Shown here in pieces: positions 35,611 to 47,940 of a stretch of 64,000 bases of DNA. The notes beneath the pieces are model-generated. The model did no database searches and was not told the origin of the DNA. It saw nothing but the letters and a program-made list of their open reading frames with translations. Position 1 is the stretch's first letter, and the number at the start of each line of letters is the position of its first letter. Made by a program: the position numbers and the translations under genes. The DNA comes from Lachnospiraceae bacterium C6A11 (lineage in GTDB: Bacteria > Bacillota > Clostridia > Lachnospirales > Lachnospiraceae). The DNA is taken from assembly GCA_000702245.1 (NCBI GenBank), contig JNKY01000014.1, positions 1 through 64,000 on the forward strand, written 5' to 3'.

Positions 35611-38600
35611 CTAGATCGTAGAGATCTCAGGTATTATCTCCTCGAGAACATCAAGCAGTATCCTTACGGTATCAAGTGAGGTAAATACAGTAACACCATT
35701 TCTTACAGCGCACTGTCTTATGGCTACACCGTCACCGTAGTGAATACCTGACATTATTGCTCTCGTATTTATTATATAACTAACATAGCCCGCTTGTATA
35801 GAGCGAAGTACTTCATCACTGCCGTCTGAAAGCTTGCCTCTCAGCCTTGTTCTGATGCCGTGGCTCTTCAGGAACTCTGCTGTACCCTTGGTAGCCTCGA
35901 TATTAAATCCGAGCTCGTAGAATCTCTTAACAAGTGGAAGAGCCTCTTCCTTATCCTCGTCGGCAAGAGTTACCATTACTGTACCGTATGATTTCATCTT
36001 GATTCCTGATGCCTGGAGCGCCTTATAGAAAGCTATCTTCAGCCTTCTGTCATAACCGATAGCCTCACCTGTCGACTTCATCTCAGGTGAAAGATATGAA
36101 TCCATTCCGTTCAGCTTAGCAAATGAGAATGCCGGTGTCTTAACATACCAGAACTTCTTCTCCGGATGGATAAGCTCGGTTATTCCCTGCTCAGCAAGGC
36201 TGATTCCCATCATTGCCTTAACTGCGATATCAACAAGCGGAAGGCCTGTAGACTTTGAAAGGAAAGGTACACTTCTTGAACCTCTTGGGTTAACCTCTAT
36301 AACATAAACATCATCATTCTTATCAACAATATACTGGATATTGAACAGTCCGACTATACCTATTCCAATACCGAGCTTGGTAGTATAATCAGCGATCTTC
36401 TCTTTAACCTTATCTGAAAGTGAATACGGCGGATAAACACTGGTACTATCTCCGGAATGTACGCCTGTTCTCTCAACAAGCTCCATGATACCCGGGATAA
36501 ATACTTCCTTACCGTCTGAAACCGCATCTATCTCAACCTCTTTACCGACAACGTATTTGTCAACAAGTACAGGTCTGTCCTCATCAACCTCAACAGCTGT
36601 CTTAAGGTAATGACGGAGCATGGTCTCGTTGGCAACGATCTCCATAGCTCTTCCGCCGAGAACGAAACTTGGACGTACAAGCACAGGATAACCTATCTTC
36701 TCAGCAGCCTTAACGCCGTCCTCTATATTTGTAACTGCCTGTCCGTTTGGATGAGCAACCGAAAGGCTCTCCATAACCTCGATGAAGGCATCTCTGTCCT
36801 CAGCTTTAAATATGGCATCACAGTCAGTACCGAGGATCTTGACACCACGCTTCATAAGAGGCTCAGCAAGATTTACGGCAGTCTGTCCACCAAGTGAGCA
36901 GATGACTCCGAGAGGCTTCTCGAGATTTATGATATTCATAATATCCTCCGGAGTAAGAGGCTCAAAATACAGCTTATCTGCTGTTGTATAATCGGTTGAA
37001 ACCGTCTCCGGATTGTTATTTATAACTATTGCTTCATAGCCGAGTGACTGCAGTGTCCTTACGGCATGAACTGTAGAATAATCGAACTCAACACCCTGAC
37101 CGATTCTGATAGGACCTGAACCAAGTACTATTACCTTCTGTCTGTCAGAAGCTATTGACTCATTCTCTTCCTCATAGGTTGAGTAGAAGTAAGGAACATA
37201 GCTGTCAAACTCGCTTGCACAGGTATCGATCATCTTGTAAACAGGGAACAGGCCGTAACCGGTTCTGAGCTTCCAGATATCATCCTCCTTAACGCCAACA
37301 AGCTCTGCTATATATGAATCAGAGAAGCCCATACGCTTAGCTTCGTAAAGGAGCTTCTTATCCAGTATTTCCTGAAGGAGTGCCTGATTGATATCAGTCT
37401 CACCATTCTTGGCATTTGCCTCTTCAAGCTTCTTAGCTCTCTCCTCAAGCTTTTTCTCGAAATCAACTATCCTCTTGATCTTGTCCAGGAAGAACATATC
37501 TATCCTTGTTCTGTCGTAGATCAGCTGATAGTCGGTGCCAAGCCACATAAGCTGTGAGATAGCATAGATTCTGTCGTCTGTACCCTCTTCGATATATTTA
37601 AGGAGCTTCTCCTGCGCCTCTGCAATATTTTCAGGATATGGCTTATCTGACAGGCTTGCTGTATCAAACTTCTTCAGATGAATATGGTTCTTGCCGTCCT
37701 CAAGGGATCTGATTGCCTTAAGGAGACTTTCTTCCATGGTTCTTCCGACACTCATGACCTCGCCTGTAGCCTTCATCTGTGTAGAAAGGGTATTTGAAGC
37801 GAGTGTAAACTTATCGAATGGGAATCTTGGCATCTTCGTAACCACATAGTCAAGTGATGGCTCGAAGCAGGCCGGTGTATTTGCAAGCTGGATCTCATCA
37901 AGATTCATGCCTACTGCGATCTTCGCAGAAACTCTTGCTATCGGATAGCCGCTGGCCTTTGAAGCAAGTGCCGAAGATCTTGAAACACGAGGGTTAACCT
38001 CGATAACATAATATTTGAAAGACTCAGGGTCCAGGGCAAACTGAACATTGCAGCCTCCCTTTACATTCAGTGCTCTGATGATCTTCAGCGCACTGTCTCT
38101 GAGCATATGATATTCCTTATTTGTAAGTGTCTGGCTAGGAGCGACTACTATTGAGTCACCGGTATGGATACCTACAGGGTCAAGGTTCTCCATGTTGCAG
38201 ACAACGATAGCTGTATCGTTAGCGTCTCTGATTACCTCGTACTCTATCTCCTTGTAGCCCTTTATGCTCTTCTCAACAAGTACCTGGTGAACAGGTGAAA
38301 GGTTCAGAGCATTCTTCATCATTGCAGCCATCTCTTCAGGGTTGTAAGCGAAACCGCCGCCTGTACCGCCAAGAGTAAATGCAGGTCTGAGGATGACCGG
38401 ATAACCGATCTCGTCAGCCGCCTTAAGTCCTTCCTCTACACTATAAGTAATGATAGAAGGTACAACAGGCTCGTCTATTCTCTCGCAGAGTTCCTTAAAC
38501 TGCTCTCTGTCCTCTGCCATCTTGATGCTGGCAGCATCTGTTCCGAGAAGCTCTATCTCGCACTCGTCAAGTACGCCCTTGTCATAAAGCTGCATGGCAA

Positions 38601-38892
38601 GGTTGAGGCCTGTCTGTCCGCCGATACCCGGAACGATGGCATCAGGTCTCTCGAATCTGCAAAGCCTTGCAAGGTATTTCAGAGTAAGTGGCTCCATATA
38701 TACCTTATCGGCTATTGATGTATCTGTCATGATGGTTGCAGGATTGGAATTGGCAAGAACAACCTCATAGCCTTCCTCCTTAAGTGCGAGGCAGGCCTGT
38801 GTTCCTGCATAGTCGAATTCGGCTGCCTGGCCTATAACGATAGGGCCGGAACCTATAACAAGTATTTTCTTTAGATCAGTTCTCTTAGGCAT
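35611..38892 (-). CDS. carB: Carbamoyl-phosphate synthase large subunit
   Basis: 1093 residues, full length. Two ATP-grasp halves: N-terminal half with VIGSGPIVIGQAAEFDYAG at the start and RPAFTLGGTGGGFAYN, C-terminal half with VLGSGPIRIGQGVEFDYS near 560 and RPSFVLGGRAMEIV. The C-terminal allosteric domain (about 940-1093) includes KGTAEFLKSHGIRTRL. Makes carbamoyl phosphate from bicarbonate, two ATP and ammonia channelled from CarA, for pyrimidines and arginine. Its start overlaps the carA stop by 8 bp. It is followed by the GlnA-like and ANTAR genes. Confidence 0.97.
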   Translation of the reverse strand: MPKRTDLKKILVIGSGPIVIGQAAEFDYAGTQACLALKEEGYEVVLANSNPATIMTDTSIADKVYMEPLTLKYLARLCRFERPDAIVPGIGGQTGLNLAMQLYDKGVLDECEIELLGTDAASIKMAEDREQFKELCERIDEPVVPSIITYSVEEGLKAADEIGYPVILRPAFTLGGTGGGFAYNPEEMAAMMKNALNLSPVHQVLVEKSIKGYKEIEYEVIRDANDTAIVVCNMENLDPVGIHTGDSIVVAPSQTLTNKEYHMLRDSALKIIRALNVKGGCNVQFALDPESFKYYVIEVNPRVSRSSALASKASGYPIARVSAKIAVGMNLDEIQLANTPACFEPSLDYVVTKMPRFPFDKFTLASNTLSTQMKATGEVMSVGRTMEESLLKAIRSLEDGKNHIHLKKFDTASLSDKPYPENIAEAQEKLLKYIEEGTDDRIYAISQLMWLGTDYQLIYDRTRIDMFFLDKIKRIVDFEKKLEERAKKLEEANAKNGETDINQALLQEILDKKLLYEAKRMGFSDSYIAELVGVKEDDIWKLRTGYGLFPVYKMIDTCASEFDSYVPYFYSTYEEENESIASDRQKVIVLGSGPIRIGQGVEFDYSTVHAVRTLQSLGYEAIVINNNPETVSTDYTTADKLYFEPLTPEDIMNIINLEKPLGVICSLGGQTAVNLAEPLMKRGVKILGTDCDAIFKAEDRDAFIEVMESLSVAHPNGQAVTNIEDGVKAAEKIGYPVLVRPSFVLGGRAMEIVANETMLRHYLKTAVEVDEDRPVLVDKYVVGKEVEIDAVSDGKEVFIPGIMELVERTGVHSGDSTSVYPPYSLSDKVKEKIADYTTKLGIGIGIVGLFNIQYIVDKNDDVYVIEVNPRGSRSVPFLSKSTGLPLVDIAVKAMMGISLAEQGITELIHPEKKFWYVKTPAFSFAKLNGMDSYLSPEMKSTGEAIGYDRRLKIAFYKALQASGIKMKSYGTVMVTLADEDKEEALPLVKRFYELGFNIEATKGTAEFLKSHGIRTRLRGKLSDGSDEVLRSIQAGYVSYIINTRAIMSGIHYGDGVAIRQCAVRNGVTVFTSLDTVRILLDVLEEIIPEISTI

Positions 38893-39976
38893 TCCTGTAA
38901 TCCTCCATATTCTTTATGAATCTGTCGAACAGATAGGTGCTGTCCTGCGGTCCCGGTGCACTTTCCGGATGATACTGAACAGAGAAGCATCTGTCCTCCT
39001 CTGAAACAAGTCCTTCAACTGTATTATCCAGAAGATTGATATGAGATATCTTAAGGCCTGTACCCTCTACCGAATCCTGATCAACTGCGTAGCTGTGGTT
39101 CTGGCTTGTTATCTCTATCCTTCCGGTCGCAAGATCCTTTACAGGATGATTGCCGCCTCTGTGACCGAACTTCAGCTTGTAGGTCTTCGCACCGTAGCTG
39201 AGTGCGATGAGCTGATGGCCGAGGCATATTCCAAACATAGGAAGCTTTCCGTGAAGAGCCTTAAGCGTCTCGATAACCGGCTTCACATCCTCCGGATCTC
39301 CCGGGCCGTTTGATATCATGATTCCGTCCGGATCAAGTGACATGATCTCTTCAGCACTTGTATCAAAAGGAACAACCGTGATATTGCAGCCATGCTTACT
39401 GAGCTCTCTTAAAATATTTGTCTTTGCGCCGCAGTCGATAACAACAACCTTGAACTTAGGATTTGTTGTACGTATATACCATCTCTTCTTACAGCTGCAC
39501 TTTTCAACCGCATCTCTCTTAACAGGTGTCTCGCTGATGATCTTAAGACCTTCTTCAACCGAAACCGAAGGGTCAGTCAGAAGTCCTCTCTCACTACCCT
39601 TATCTCTTATATTTCTAACCAGCTTTCTGGTATCCACACCATATATTCCCGGAATATCGTTCTCAAGAAGGAGCTCCGGAAGAGTCCTTGTGAATCTGAA
39701 ATTGGAAGGATTGTCGTTTATATCTCTTACGATAAGAGCCGACGGACTTATCATCCTGCTCTCGAAATCCTCGTCCGTGATTCCGTAGTTACCGATCAGT
39801 GGATATGACATTACCACTCCCTGATAGGTGTATGAAGGGTCGGAAACTATCTCCTGATAGCCCGCCATAGAAGTGTTAAATACGATCTCACAAACCGTAT
39901 CCTTTTCAGCTCCGAAGGAATACCCGTAGTACTCGCTTCCGTCTTCAAGTATCAGCTTTTTGTTATAATCTTTCAT
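38885..39976 (-). CDS. carA: Carbamoyl-phosphate synthase small subunit
   Basis: 363 residues, normal length. N-terminal CarA domain (KLILEDGSEYYGYSFGA, NTSMAGYQEIVSDPSY) and a C-terminal class I glutaminase with the nucleophile in MFGICLGHQLIALS near 245 and the His/Glu of YHPESAPGPQDS near 340. Releases ammonia from glutamine and passes it to CarB. GAGGAAAAG precedes the ATG. First gene of carA-carB-glnA-like-ANTAR with its own promoter. No PyrR-type or ANTAR-type leader is visible. Confidence 0.97.
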   Translation of the reverse strand: MKDYNKKLILEDGSEYYGYSFGAEKDTVCEIVFNTSMAGYQEIVSDPSYTYQGVVMSYPLIGNYGITDEDFESRMISPSALIVRDINDNPSNFRFTRTLPELLLENDIPGIYGVDTRKLVRNIRDKGSERGLLTDPSVSVEEGLKIISETPVKRDAVEKCSCKKRWYIRTTNPKFKVVVIDCGAKTNILRELSKHGCNITVVPFDTSAEEIMSLDPDGIMISNGPGDPEDVKPVIETLKALHGKLPMFGICLGHQLIALSYGAKTYKLKFGHRGGNHPVKDLATGRIEITSQNHSYAVDQDSVEGTGLKISHINLLDNTVEGLVSEEDRCFSVQYHPESAPGPQDSTYLFDRFIKNMEDYRNA

Positions 39977-40034
39977 GATCTTTTCCTCTGAAATATTTTA
40001 ATGGTGCAGCTTCTTTGCCAAATTTTTCTAAATC

Positions 40035-40062
40035 ATTATAGACCTTTTTTCTGAAATGTAAA
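40035..40062 (-). promoter_or_regulatory. Promoter of the carA operon
   Basis: On the minus strand TTTACA (40062-40057), 16-bp spacer, TATAAT (40040-40035), directly after pyrG. The ~50-nt leader has no terminator-like hairpin. Confidence 0.75.
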
Positions 40063-40077
40063 TAAGATTTATGCTGT

Positions 40078-41727
<1,650 letters not shown>

Positions 41728-41834
41728 TCACTGTCTGATCATATAGTATTTGTTGTAATCCGTATTTCACACAGTTTTGCCTGCCACATTATTTACTATT
41801 CATATTCTATACTACATGAACAGGACTCTTCTAT

Positions 41835-43319
41835 TTATAGATTTGTATAACCCATAAGCGCCTTATCGATCTCTGCTGCAGCCTTTCTTCCTTCGGCTAT
41901 AGCCCATACGACAAGGGACTGGCCTCTATGCATATCTCCTACAGTATAAACATTATTCTGTGATGAAAGATAGCTTCCTGCCTCAGTCTTAACATTAGTT
42001 CTGCCGTCAAGCTCTACGCCGAAATCATCTGTAACGTATTTCTCACTTCCCAGGAAGCCTGCTGCAATAAGTACAAGCTGTGCCGGGATGATCTTCTCGC
42101 TGCCCTCTACAGGAACCATATTCATTCTGCCAGTCTTCTCATCCTTAACAGGCTTAAGAGAAACTATACATATCTCCTTAAGGCTGCCATCCTTCGCCTT
42201 GATGAATTCCTTAACAGTTGTCTGATAGATACGTGGATCATGACCAAACTTATAAATAGCTTCCTCCTGGCCGTAGTCAGTCTTAAGGACCTTCGGCCAC
42301 TCAGGCCACGGATTGTTTGCAGCTCTCTCGACCGGTGGCTCAGGCATCATCTCAAGCTGGGTAACGCTCTTGGCACCAAGTCTGATACAGGTTCCTACAC
42401 AGTCATTACCGGTATCACCGCCGCCGATTATAACAACGTCCTTATCCTTAGCCATATCATAAGGAACCGCATTGAAATCACTGTCCAGAAGCTGCTTTGT
42501 AACTCTTCCAAGGAAATCCACTGCAAAATATATTCCCTTCGCATCTCTGCCCGGAGCCTTGATATCTCTTGGATTTGAAGCACCGCAGGCAAGTACTACG
42601 CAGTCGTATTTCTTCCTAAGCTCTTCGGCCTTGATATCTTTTCCAACGTTCACGCCTGTTACGAAGTGAACGCCTGCCTCCTCCATAAGCTTAACTCTTC
42701 TGTCGATCACTGACTTATCAAGCTTCATGTTAGGGATTCCGTAACGGAGAAGTCCGCCGACCCTGTCGCTTCTTTCATAAACAGTAACCTCATGACCGCG
42801 TCTGTTAAGAAGCTGTGCAGCTGCAAGTCCGGAAGGTCCGCTTCCTACTATCGCAACCGTCTTGCCGGTTCTGATATCCGATTTTCTCTCCTTAACCAGA
42901 CCGTTCTCAAATGCGTATTCTATTACTGTCTTCTCATTTTCCTTGGTACATACTGCTTCTGAATACTCCTGGCAGGTACATGCTGCCTCGCAGAGTGCAG
43001 GACATACTCTTGAAGTAAACTCAGGAAAGCTGTGTGTTATGCTGAGCCTTCTGTATGCTGATGCAAAATCTCCTCTAAATACAAGATCATTTATCTCAGG
43101 AACAAGATTGTTGAGAGGGCATCCCGAAGCCATACCTGCTATCATCTTACCTGCCTGGCAGAAAGGTATGCCGCAGTCCATACATCTTGCAGCCTGCTTC
43201 TTCTGCTCTTCAGGGCTGAGCATAGTATGAAACTCATTAAAGTTCTTTATTCTCTCTTCCTCACTTATAACAGCACCGGTAAGTCTATCATATTCCATGA
43301 AACCGCCTGTCTTGCCCAT
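41835..43319 (-). CDS. gltD: Glutamate synthase (NADPH) small subunit
   Basis: 494 residues. N-terminal [4Fe-4S] clusters (CMDCGIPFCQ at 42-51, GCPLNN, CPALCEAACTC near 107-117), FAD-binding VGSGPSGLAAAQLL near 158, NADPH-binding IIGGGDTGNDCVGT near 300 and a second FAD contact VYTVGDMHRGQSL near 462. Supplies electrons from NAD(P)H to GltB. Follows gltB by 52 bp, GGAGGTAG before its ATG; one operon under the gltB leader. Confidence 0.96.
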   Translation of the reverse strand: MGKTGGFMEYDRLTGAVISEEERIKNFNEFHTMLSPEEQKKQAARCMDCGIPFCQAGKMIAGMASGCPLNNLVPEINDLVFRGDFASAYRRLSITHSFPEFTSRVCPALCEAACTCQEYSEAVCTKENEKTVIEYAFENGLVKERKSDIRTGKTVAIVGSGPSGLAAAQLLNRRGHEVTVYERSDRVGGLLRYGIPNMKLDKSVIDRRVKLMEEAGVHFVTGVNVGKDIKAEELRKKYDCVVLACGASNPRDIKAPGRDAKGIYFAVDFLGRVTKQLLDSDFNAVPYDMAKDKDVVIIGGGDTGNDCVGTCIRLGAKSVTQLEMMPEPPVERAANNPWPEWPKVLKTDYGQEEAIYKFGHDPRIYQTTVKEFIKAKDGSLKEICIVSLKPVKDEKTGRMNMVPVEGSEKIIPAQLVLIAAGFLGSEKYVTDDFGVELDGRTNVKTEAGSYLSSQNNVYTVGDMHRGQSLVVWAIAEGRKAAAEIDKALMGYTNL

Positions 43320-43371
43320 TATTCTACCTCCATTTATCTAAAACGATTCAACCTAAAACAGTTACTTCCGA

Positions 43372-46300
43372 TTACTGGTTAAAATCCTCAAATGCTCTGA
43401 TCTTCGCCTCTTCAGTGCTGAGACCCTTCTCAAGATACAGACTTGTAAGTCTTAGCATCTCCTTATAATCAGCAGGGATTATCTTCTTGAAATGCTCTAC
43501 CGCACTATCGAAGTTATCAAGTATCTTCTGTCCCTTCTTGGAACCGGTATACTCAACATGCTTTCTGATAAGCTCCTTAACATCCTTTATCTCATCCTTA
43601 TCTGTAAGCTTCTCCATAAGTACGAAGGTCTTGTTCAGATTCTTATAAAGTGAGCTGTCCTCATCAAATACGTATGCGATACCGCCGCTCATACCTGCTG
43701 CAAAGTTCTTGCCTGTTGGTCCGAGTATCACTGCGCGTCCACCTGTCATGTATTCGCAGCCATGCTCGCCAACGCCCTCAACAACTGCTGTTGCACCGGA
43801 ATTTCTGATGCAGAATCTCTCTCCTGCCATACCTGAGATGTAAGCCTCACCGCTTGTAGCACCGTAAAGTGCAACGTTACCTACGATGATATTTTCCTCA
43901 GGGATATATTTTGCCTCAGCAGGTGCGTGAAGGATAAGCTTTCCGCCTGATAGACCCTTTCCGAAATAGTCGTTACTGTCGCCTGTGATCTTAAGTGTAA
44001 GACCCTTAGGGATAAATGCACCGAAGCTCTGTCCGCCTGCACCCACGCAGTTAACTGTTATCGTATCCTCAGGAAGTCCTTCAGGATATTTTCTTGTAAT
44101 CTCTGCTCCGAGAAGTGTTCCGAAGGTTCTGTCGATATTTGATATCTTAAGGTCAACCTCTGATGATGTACCTTCCTTAAGTGACTTCTTGATCTCTGCA
44201 GACTTCAGAAGTACCTTCTCATCCTTGGTTGTTTCAAGCTTGAAGTCATAAGCTCTTGCAGGATCAAATATCTGCTGATCTCTGTCGATCTTTGACATAT
44301 CAAGAAGGATACGGCTGAGGTCAAGCTCCTTCTCTGCAGGGTCCTTAACATCTCTAAGCTTCAGAAGATCTGTTCTTCCTACAAGCTCGCTCAGGCTTCT
44401 TACGCCAAGGCGTGCCATATATTCTCTAAGCTCTCTTGCAACAAAGAGCATGAAGTTTTCAACATATTCAGGCTTACCTCTGAACTTTGCACGAAGTGCA
44501 GGATTCTGTGTTGCAACACCCATAGGGCAGGTATCCTGATGACATACTCTCATCATTACGCATCCCATAGTTACAAGCGGTGCAGTTGCAAAACCGAACT
44601 CCTCGGCACCAAGTATAGCTGCTATAGCTACGTCACGACCGCTCATCAGCTTACCATCTGTTTCGATAACAACCATATTTCTGAGGCCGTTCTCGATAAG
44701 TGTCTGGTGAGTCTCGGCAAGACCAAGCTCCCAAGGAAGACCTGCGTTGTGGATTGAGCTGAGTGGTGCAGCTCCTGTACCTCCGTCATAGCCTGAAACA
44801 AGGATTACCTGCGCACCTGCCTTAGCAACACCTGCTGCTACGGTACCTACACCTGCTTCCGAAACAAGCTTAACGGATATACGTGCGTTCTTATTTGCAT
44901 TCTTTAAGTCGTAAATAAGCTGAGCCAGATCCTCAATAGAGTAAATATCATGATGAGGTGGTGGTGAAATAAGGCTTACACCCGGTGTTGAATGTCTGGT
45001 CTTGGCAACCCATGGATAAACCTTCTTTCCAGGAAGATGTCCGCCTTCACCCGGTTTCGCACCCTGCGCCATCTTGATCTGTATTTCTCTTGCGCTTACA
45101 AGGTATTTGCTTGTAACACCAAAACGTCCGCTGGCAACCTGCTTGATCGCTGAGCTTCTGTCATTCTTTGTACCTGCTGAAGCAAGTCTCTCATCACTCT
45201 CTCCGCCTTCACCACTGTTTGATTTACCATGCAGGTGGTTCATTGCGATCGCAAGTGTTTCGTGAGCCTCCTCTGAGATTGAACCGTATGACATAGCACC
45301 GGTCTTGAATCTCTGAACGATTGATGCCTCACTCTCAACCTCCTCAAGAGGAATTCCTTCCTCCGGATAGTTAAAGTCCATAAGGCTTCTGAGGTAGCCT
45401 GTCTCCTCGCTGTCAACCATCTTCGTGTAGGTTTTGAACTTATCATAGTTGCCCTCTCTGGTTGAAAGCTGGAGCATATGTATGGTCTCAGGATTGTATC
45501 TGTGATGCTCTCCCTGGCTGCGAAGCTTATGTCTTCCCACTGCCGTAAGCTCGAGGTCTGATTCAAGTCCAAGCGGATCAAAGGCTCTGCTGTGCTTCTT
45601 GTCTGCAGCCTTCTCGATATCCTCTAAGGTGATTCCGCCGATACGGCTCACAGTTCCTGTGAAATACTCATTTATAACTTCAGGTGATATTCCTATCGCC
45701 TCAAATATCTTGCTTCCCTGATATGATCTGATGGTTGAGATACCCATCTTGGAAGCTATCTTAACGATTCCGTTTATTACTGCATTGTCGTAATCAGCAA
45801 CTGCTGCATAATAATCCTTATCAAGCAGTCCCTCATCAACAAGCTCCTTGATGGTTGCGTGTGCAAGGTAAGGGTTGATCGCTGTTGCGCCGTAGCCCAT
45901 AAGTGTTGCAAAATGATGTACCTCACGTGGCTCACCGGACTCAACGATAAGTGACATTGCTGTTGCCTTCTTGGTTCTTACAAGATGTCTTGAAACAGCT
46001 GCAACTGCAAGAAGTGAAGGGATTGCAACATGGTTCTCATCAACTCCTCTGTCGGACAGGATGATGATATTTGCGCCTTCCTTATAAGCCTTATCAACAT
46101 CAACGAAAAGTCTGTCGATAACTCTCTTTAAAGGAGTTCTCTTGAAATACAGTATTGAAACCTTAGCGCACTTGAAGCCTTCCTTATTCATATGCTCGAT
46201 CTTAAGGAGATCAAGGTCTGTAAGGATAGGATTCTCTATCTTAAGTACTCTTGCATTTTCAGGCTTCTCAGAAAGTACGTTACCGTTCTTGCCAAGGTAA

Positions 46301-47922
46301 ACAGCCTTTGAAGTAACTATCTTCTCACGCTCTGCATCGATAGGTGGGTTTGTAACCTGTGCGAAGAGCTGCTTGAAAAAATAGAAAAGTGGCTGATCCT
46401 GCTTTGAAAGTGCTGCAATTGGTGTATCAACGCCCATGGCACCTATCTGCTCGATTCCTGAAAGAGCCATATTTCTGATACCTTCATGATAGTTTTCATA
46501 AGTATAACCAAAGGCCTTCTGCTGCTTCTTCAGATCGTCACCTGCGATATCAGGCACCTTTATGTTAGGAATCTTTATATTTTTAAGAGTCTCAAGGGAC
46601 ATATCAAGCCACTCACCGTAAGGCTCCTTGTGGGCGTATTCTTCCTTGATCTCTTTGTCGTCATATATCTTACCGAGCTTTGTATCGATGAGGAGCATCT
46701 TGCCAGGATGCAGTCTCTCCTTTTTGATGATATGTGCTTCATCAAGCTGAAGAACACCAACCTCTGAAGAAAGGATGAGGCGGTTATCATCCATAACATA
46801 ATATCTTGATGGTCTGAGGCCGTTTCTGTCGAGGATGGCACCCATGATATCGCCGTCCGAATAAAGGATAGATGCCGGTCCGTCCCATGGCTCCATCATA
46901 GTTGCATAATACTGATAGAAGTCTCTTTCCTCCTGGGAAAGTGTCTCATTGTGAGCCCATGGCTCAGGGATTGCGATCATTGCTGCAAGAGGGAGAGGAA
47001 GTCCGCTCATCATGAAGAACTCGAGCGTATTATCAAGCATAGCTGAATCTGATCCGCTTGATGATATAACAGGAAATACTCTTGTCATATCTTCATCAGA
47101 AAATACATCTGTATGCATGGTCTCCTCGCGGGCAAGCATCTTGTCTGCATTTCCCTTAATTGTATTTATCTCTCCGTTGTGAACCATGAGTCTGTTTGGA
47201 TGAGCTCTGTTCCAGCTTGGATTTGTATTTGTTGAGAATCTCGAATGAACCATTGCGATGGCTGATTCGAAGTCCTTATCTGTGAGATCCTTGAAGAAGG
47301 TTCTGAGCTGTCCTACAAGGAACATACCTTTATATACGATGGTTCTGCATGAAAGTGAAGGAACGTAGGTATTTACGCTGCTCTGCTCAAACTCACGTCT
47401 TACGAGGTAGAGCTTTCTGTCGAAGTCAAGGTCTGTCTCGCAGCCTGCAGGTCTCTCGATGAAAACCTGACTGATAACAGGCATACACTCTCTTGCTCTC
47501 GTACCGAGAACCTCAGGAGCTGTATCAACCTCTCTCCAGCCGAGGATCTTCAGACCTTCCTTACGAACGATAACCTCGAACATAGACTTAGCCTGTCTCT
47601 TATCAAGCTCGTTCTGAGGCAGGAAAAACATTCCGACTGCATACTGTCTTCTCTCCGGAAGTGTTATGCCCTGCTCGGCAAGCTTCTTAACGAAGAACTT
47701 GTGAGGTATCTGTGTAAGGATACCAACACCGTCTCCGGTCTTACCCTCAGCGTCCTTTCCGGCTCTATGCTCCAGTCTCTCAACTATGCTGAGAGCGTCA
47801 GCAACCAGCTTATGGCTTACCTTTCCGTCGATCTGGACTATTGCACCGATACCACAGTTATCGTGCTCAAAAGACGGGTCATATAAGCCCTTTTCCTGCA
47901 GTTCTTTAATAACCTCTTTCAT
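43372..47922 (-). CDS. gltB: Glutamate synthase (NADPH) large subunit
   Basis: 1516 residues from the ATG at 47922, chosen because AAGGAGGAAAGAC precedes it; the longer frame to 47955 would run into the leader terminator. Class II glutaminase: HDNCGIGAIV places the nucleophile at Cys23, so a 22-residue propeptide is removed. FMN/synthase domain with GEGGESDE, SYGSISEEAHE and KPGEGGHLPGKKV near 870-990, [3Fe-4S] cysteines in CVMMRVCHQDTCPMGV near 1160, and the C-terminal beta-helix (GADGQ-like VNCVGAGGQSFGAFI). Makes two glutamates from glutamine and 2-oxoglutarate with GltD. Expression is gated by the hairpin/terminator leader at 47941-47986. Confidence 0.96.
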   Translation of the reverse strand: MKEVIKELQEKGLYDPSFEHDNCGIGAIVQIDGKVSHKLVADALSIVERLEHRAGKDAEGKTGDGVGILTQIPHKFFVKKLAEQGITLPERRQYAVGMFFLPQNELDKRQAKSMFEVIVRKEGLKILGWREVDTAPEVLGTRARECMPVISQVFIERPAGCETDLDFDRKLYLVRREFEQSSVNTYVPSLSCRTIVYKGMFLVGQLRTFFKDLTDKDFESAIAMVHSRFSTNTNPSWNRAHPNRLMVHNGEINTIKGNADKMLAREETMHTDVFSDEDMTRVFPVISSSGSDSAMLDNTLEFFMMSGLPLPLAAMIAIPEPWAHNETLSQEERDFYQYYATMMEPWDGPASILYSDGDIMGAILDRNGLRPSRYYVMDDNRLILSSEVGVLQLDEAHIIKKERLHPGKMLLIDTKLGKIYDDKEIKEEYAHKEPYGEWLDMSLETLKNIKIPNIKVPDIAGDDLKKQQKAFGYTYENYHEGIRNMALSGIEQIGAMGVDTPIAALSKQDQPLFYFFKQLFAQVTNPPIDAEREKIVTSKAVYLGKNGNVLSEKPENARVLKIENPILTDLDLLKIEHMNKEGFKCAKVSILYFKRTPLKRVIDRLFVDVDKAYKEGANIIILSDRGVDENHVAIPSLLAVAAVSRHLVRTKKATAMSLIVESGEPREVHHFATLMGYGATAINPYLAHATIKELVDEGLLDKDYYAAVADYDNAVINGIVKIASKMGISTIRSYQGSKIFEAIGISPEVINEYFTGTVSRIGGITLEDIEKAADKKHSRAFDPLGLESDLELTAVGRHKLRSQGEHHRYNPETIHMLQLSTREGNYDKFKTYTKMVDSEETGYLRSLMDFNYPEEGIPLEEVESEASIVQRFKTGAMSYGSISEEAHETLAIAMNHLHGKSNSGEGGESDERLASAGTKNDRSSAIKQVASGRFGVTSKYLVSAREIQIKMAQGAKPGEGGHLPGKKVYPWVAKTRHSTPGVSLISPPPHHDIYSIEDLAQLIYDLKNANKNARISVKLVSEAGVGTVAAGVAKAGAQVILVSGYDGGTGAAPLSSIHNAGLPWELGLAETHQTLIENGLRNMVVIETDGKLMSGRDVAIAAILGAEEFGFATAPLVTMGCVMMRVCHQDTCPMGVATQNPALRAKFRGKPEYVENFMLFVARELREYMARLGVRSLSELVGRTDLLKLRDVKDPAEKELDLSRILLDMSKIDRDQQIFDPARAYDFKLETTKDEKVLLKSAEIKKSLKEGTSSEVDLKISNIDRTFGTLLGAEITRKYPEGLPEDTITVNCVGAGGQSFGAFIPKGLTLKITGDSNDYFGKGLSGGKLILHAPAEAKYIPEENIIVGNVALYGATSGEAYISGMAGERFCIRNSGATAVVEGVGEHGCEYMTGGRAVILGPTGKNFAAGMSGGIAYVFDEDSSLYKNLNKTFVLMEKLTDKDEIKDVKELIRKHVEYTGSKKGQKILDNFDSAVEHFKKIIPADYKEMLRLTSLYLEKGLSTEEAKIRAFEDFNQ

Positions 47923-47940
47923 GTCTTTCCTCCTTGTAAA

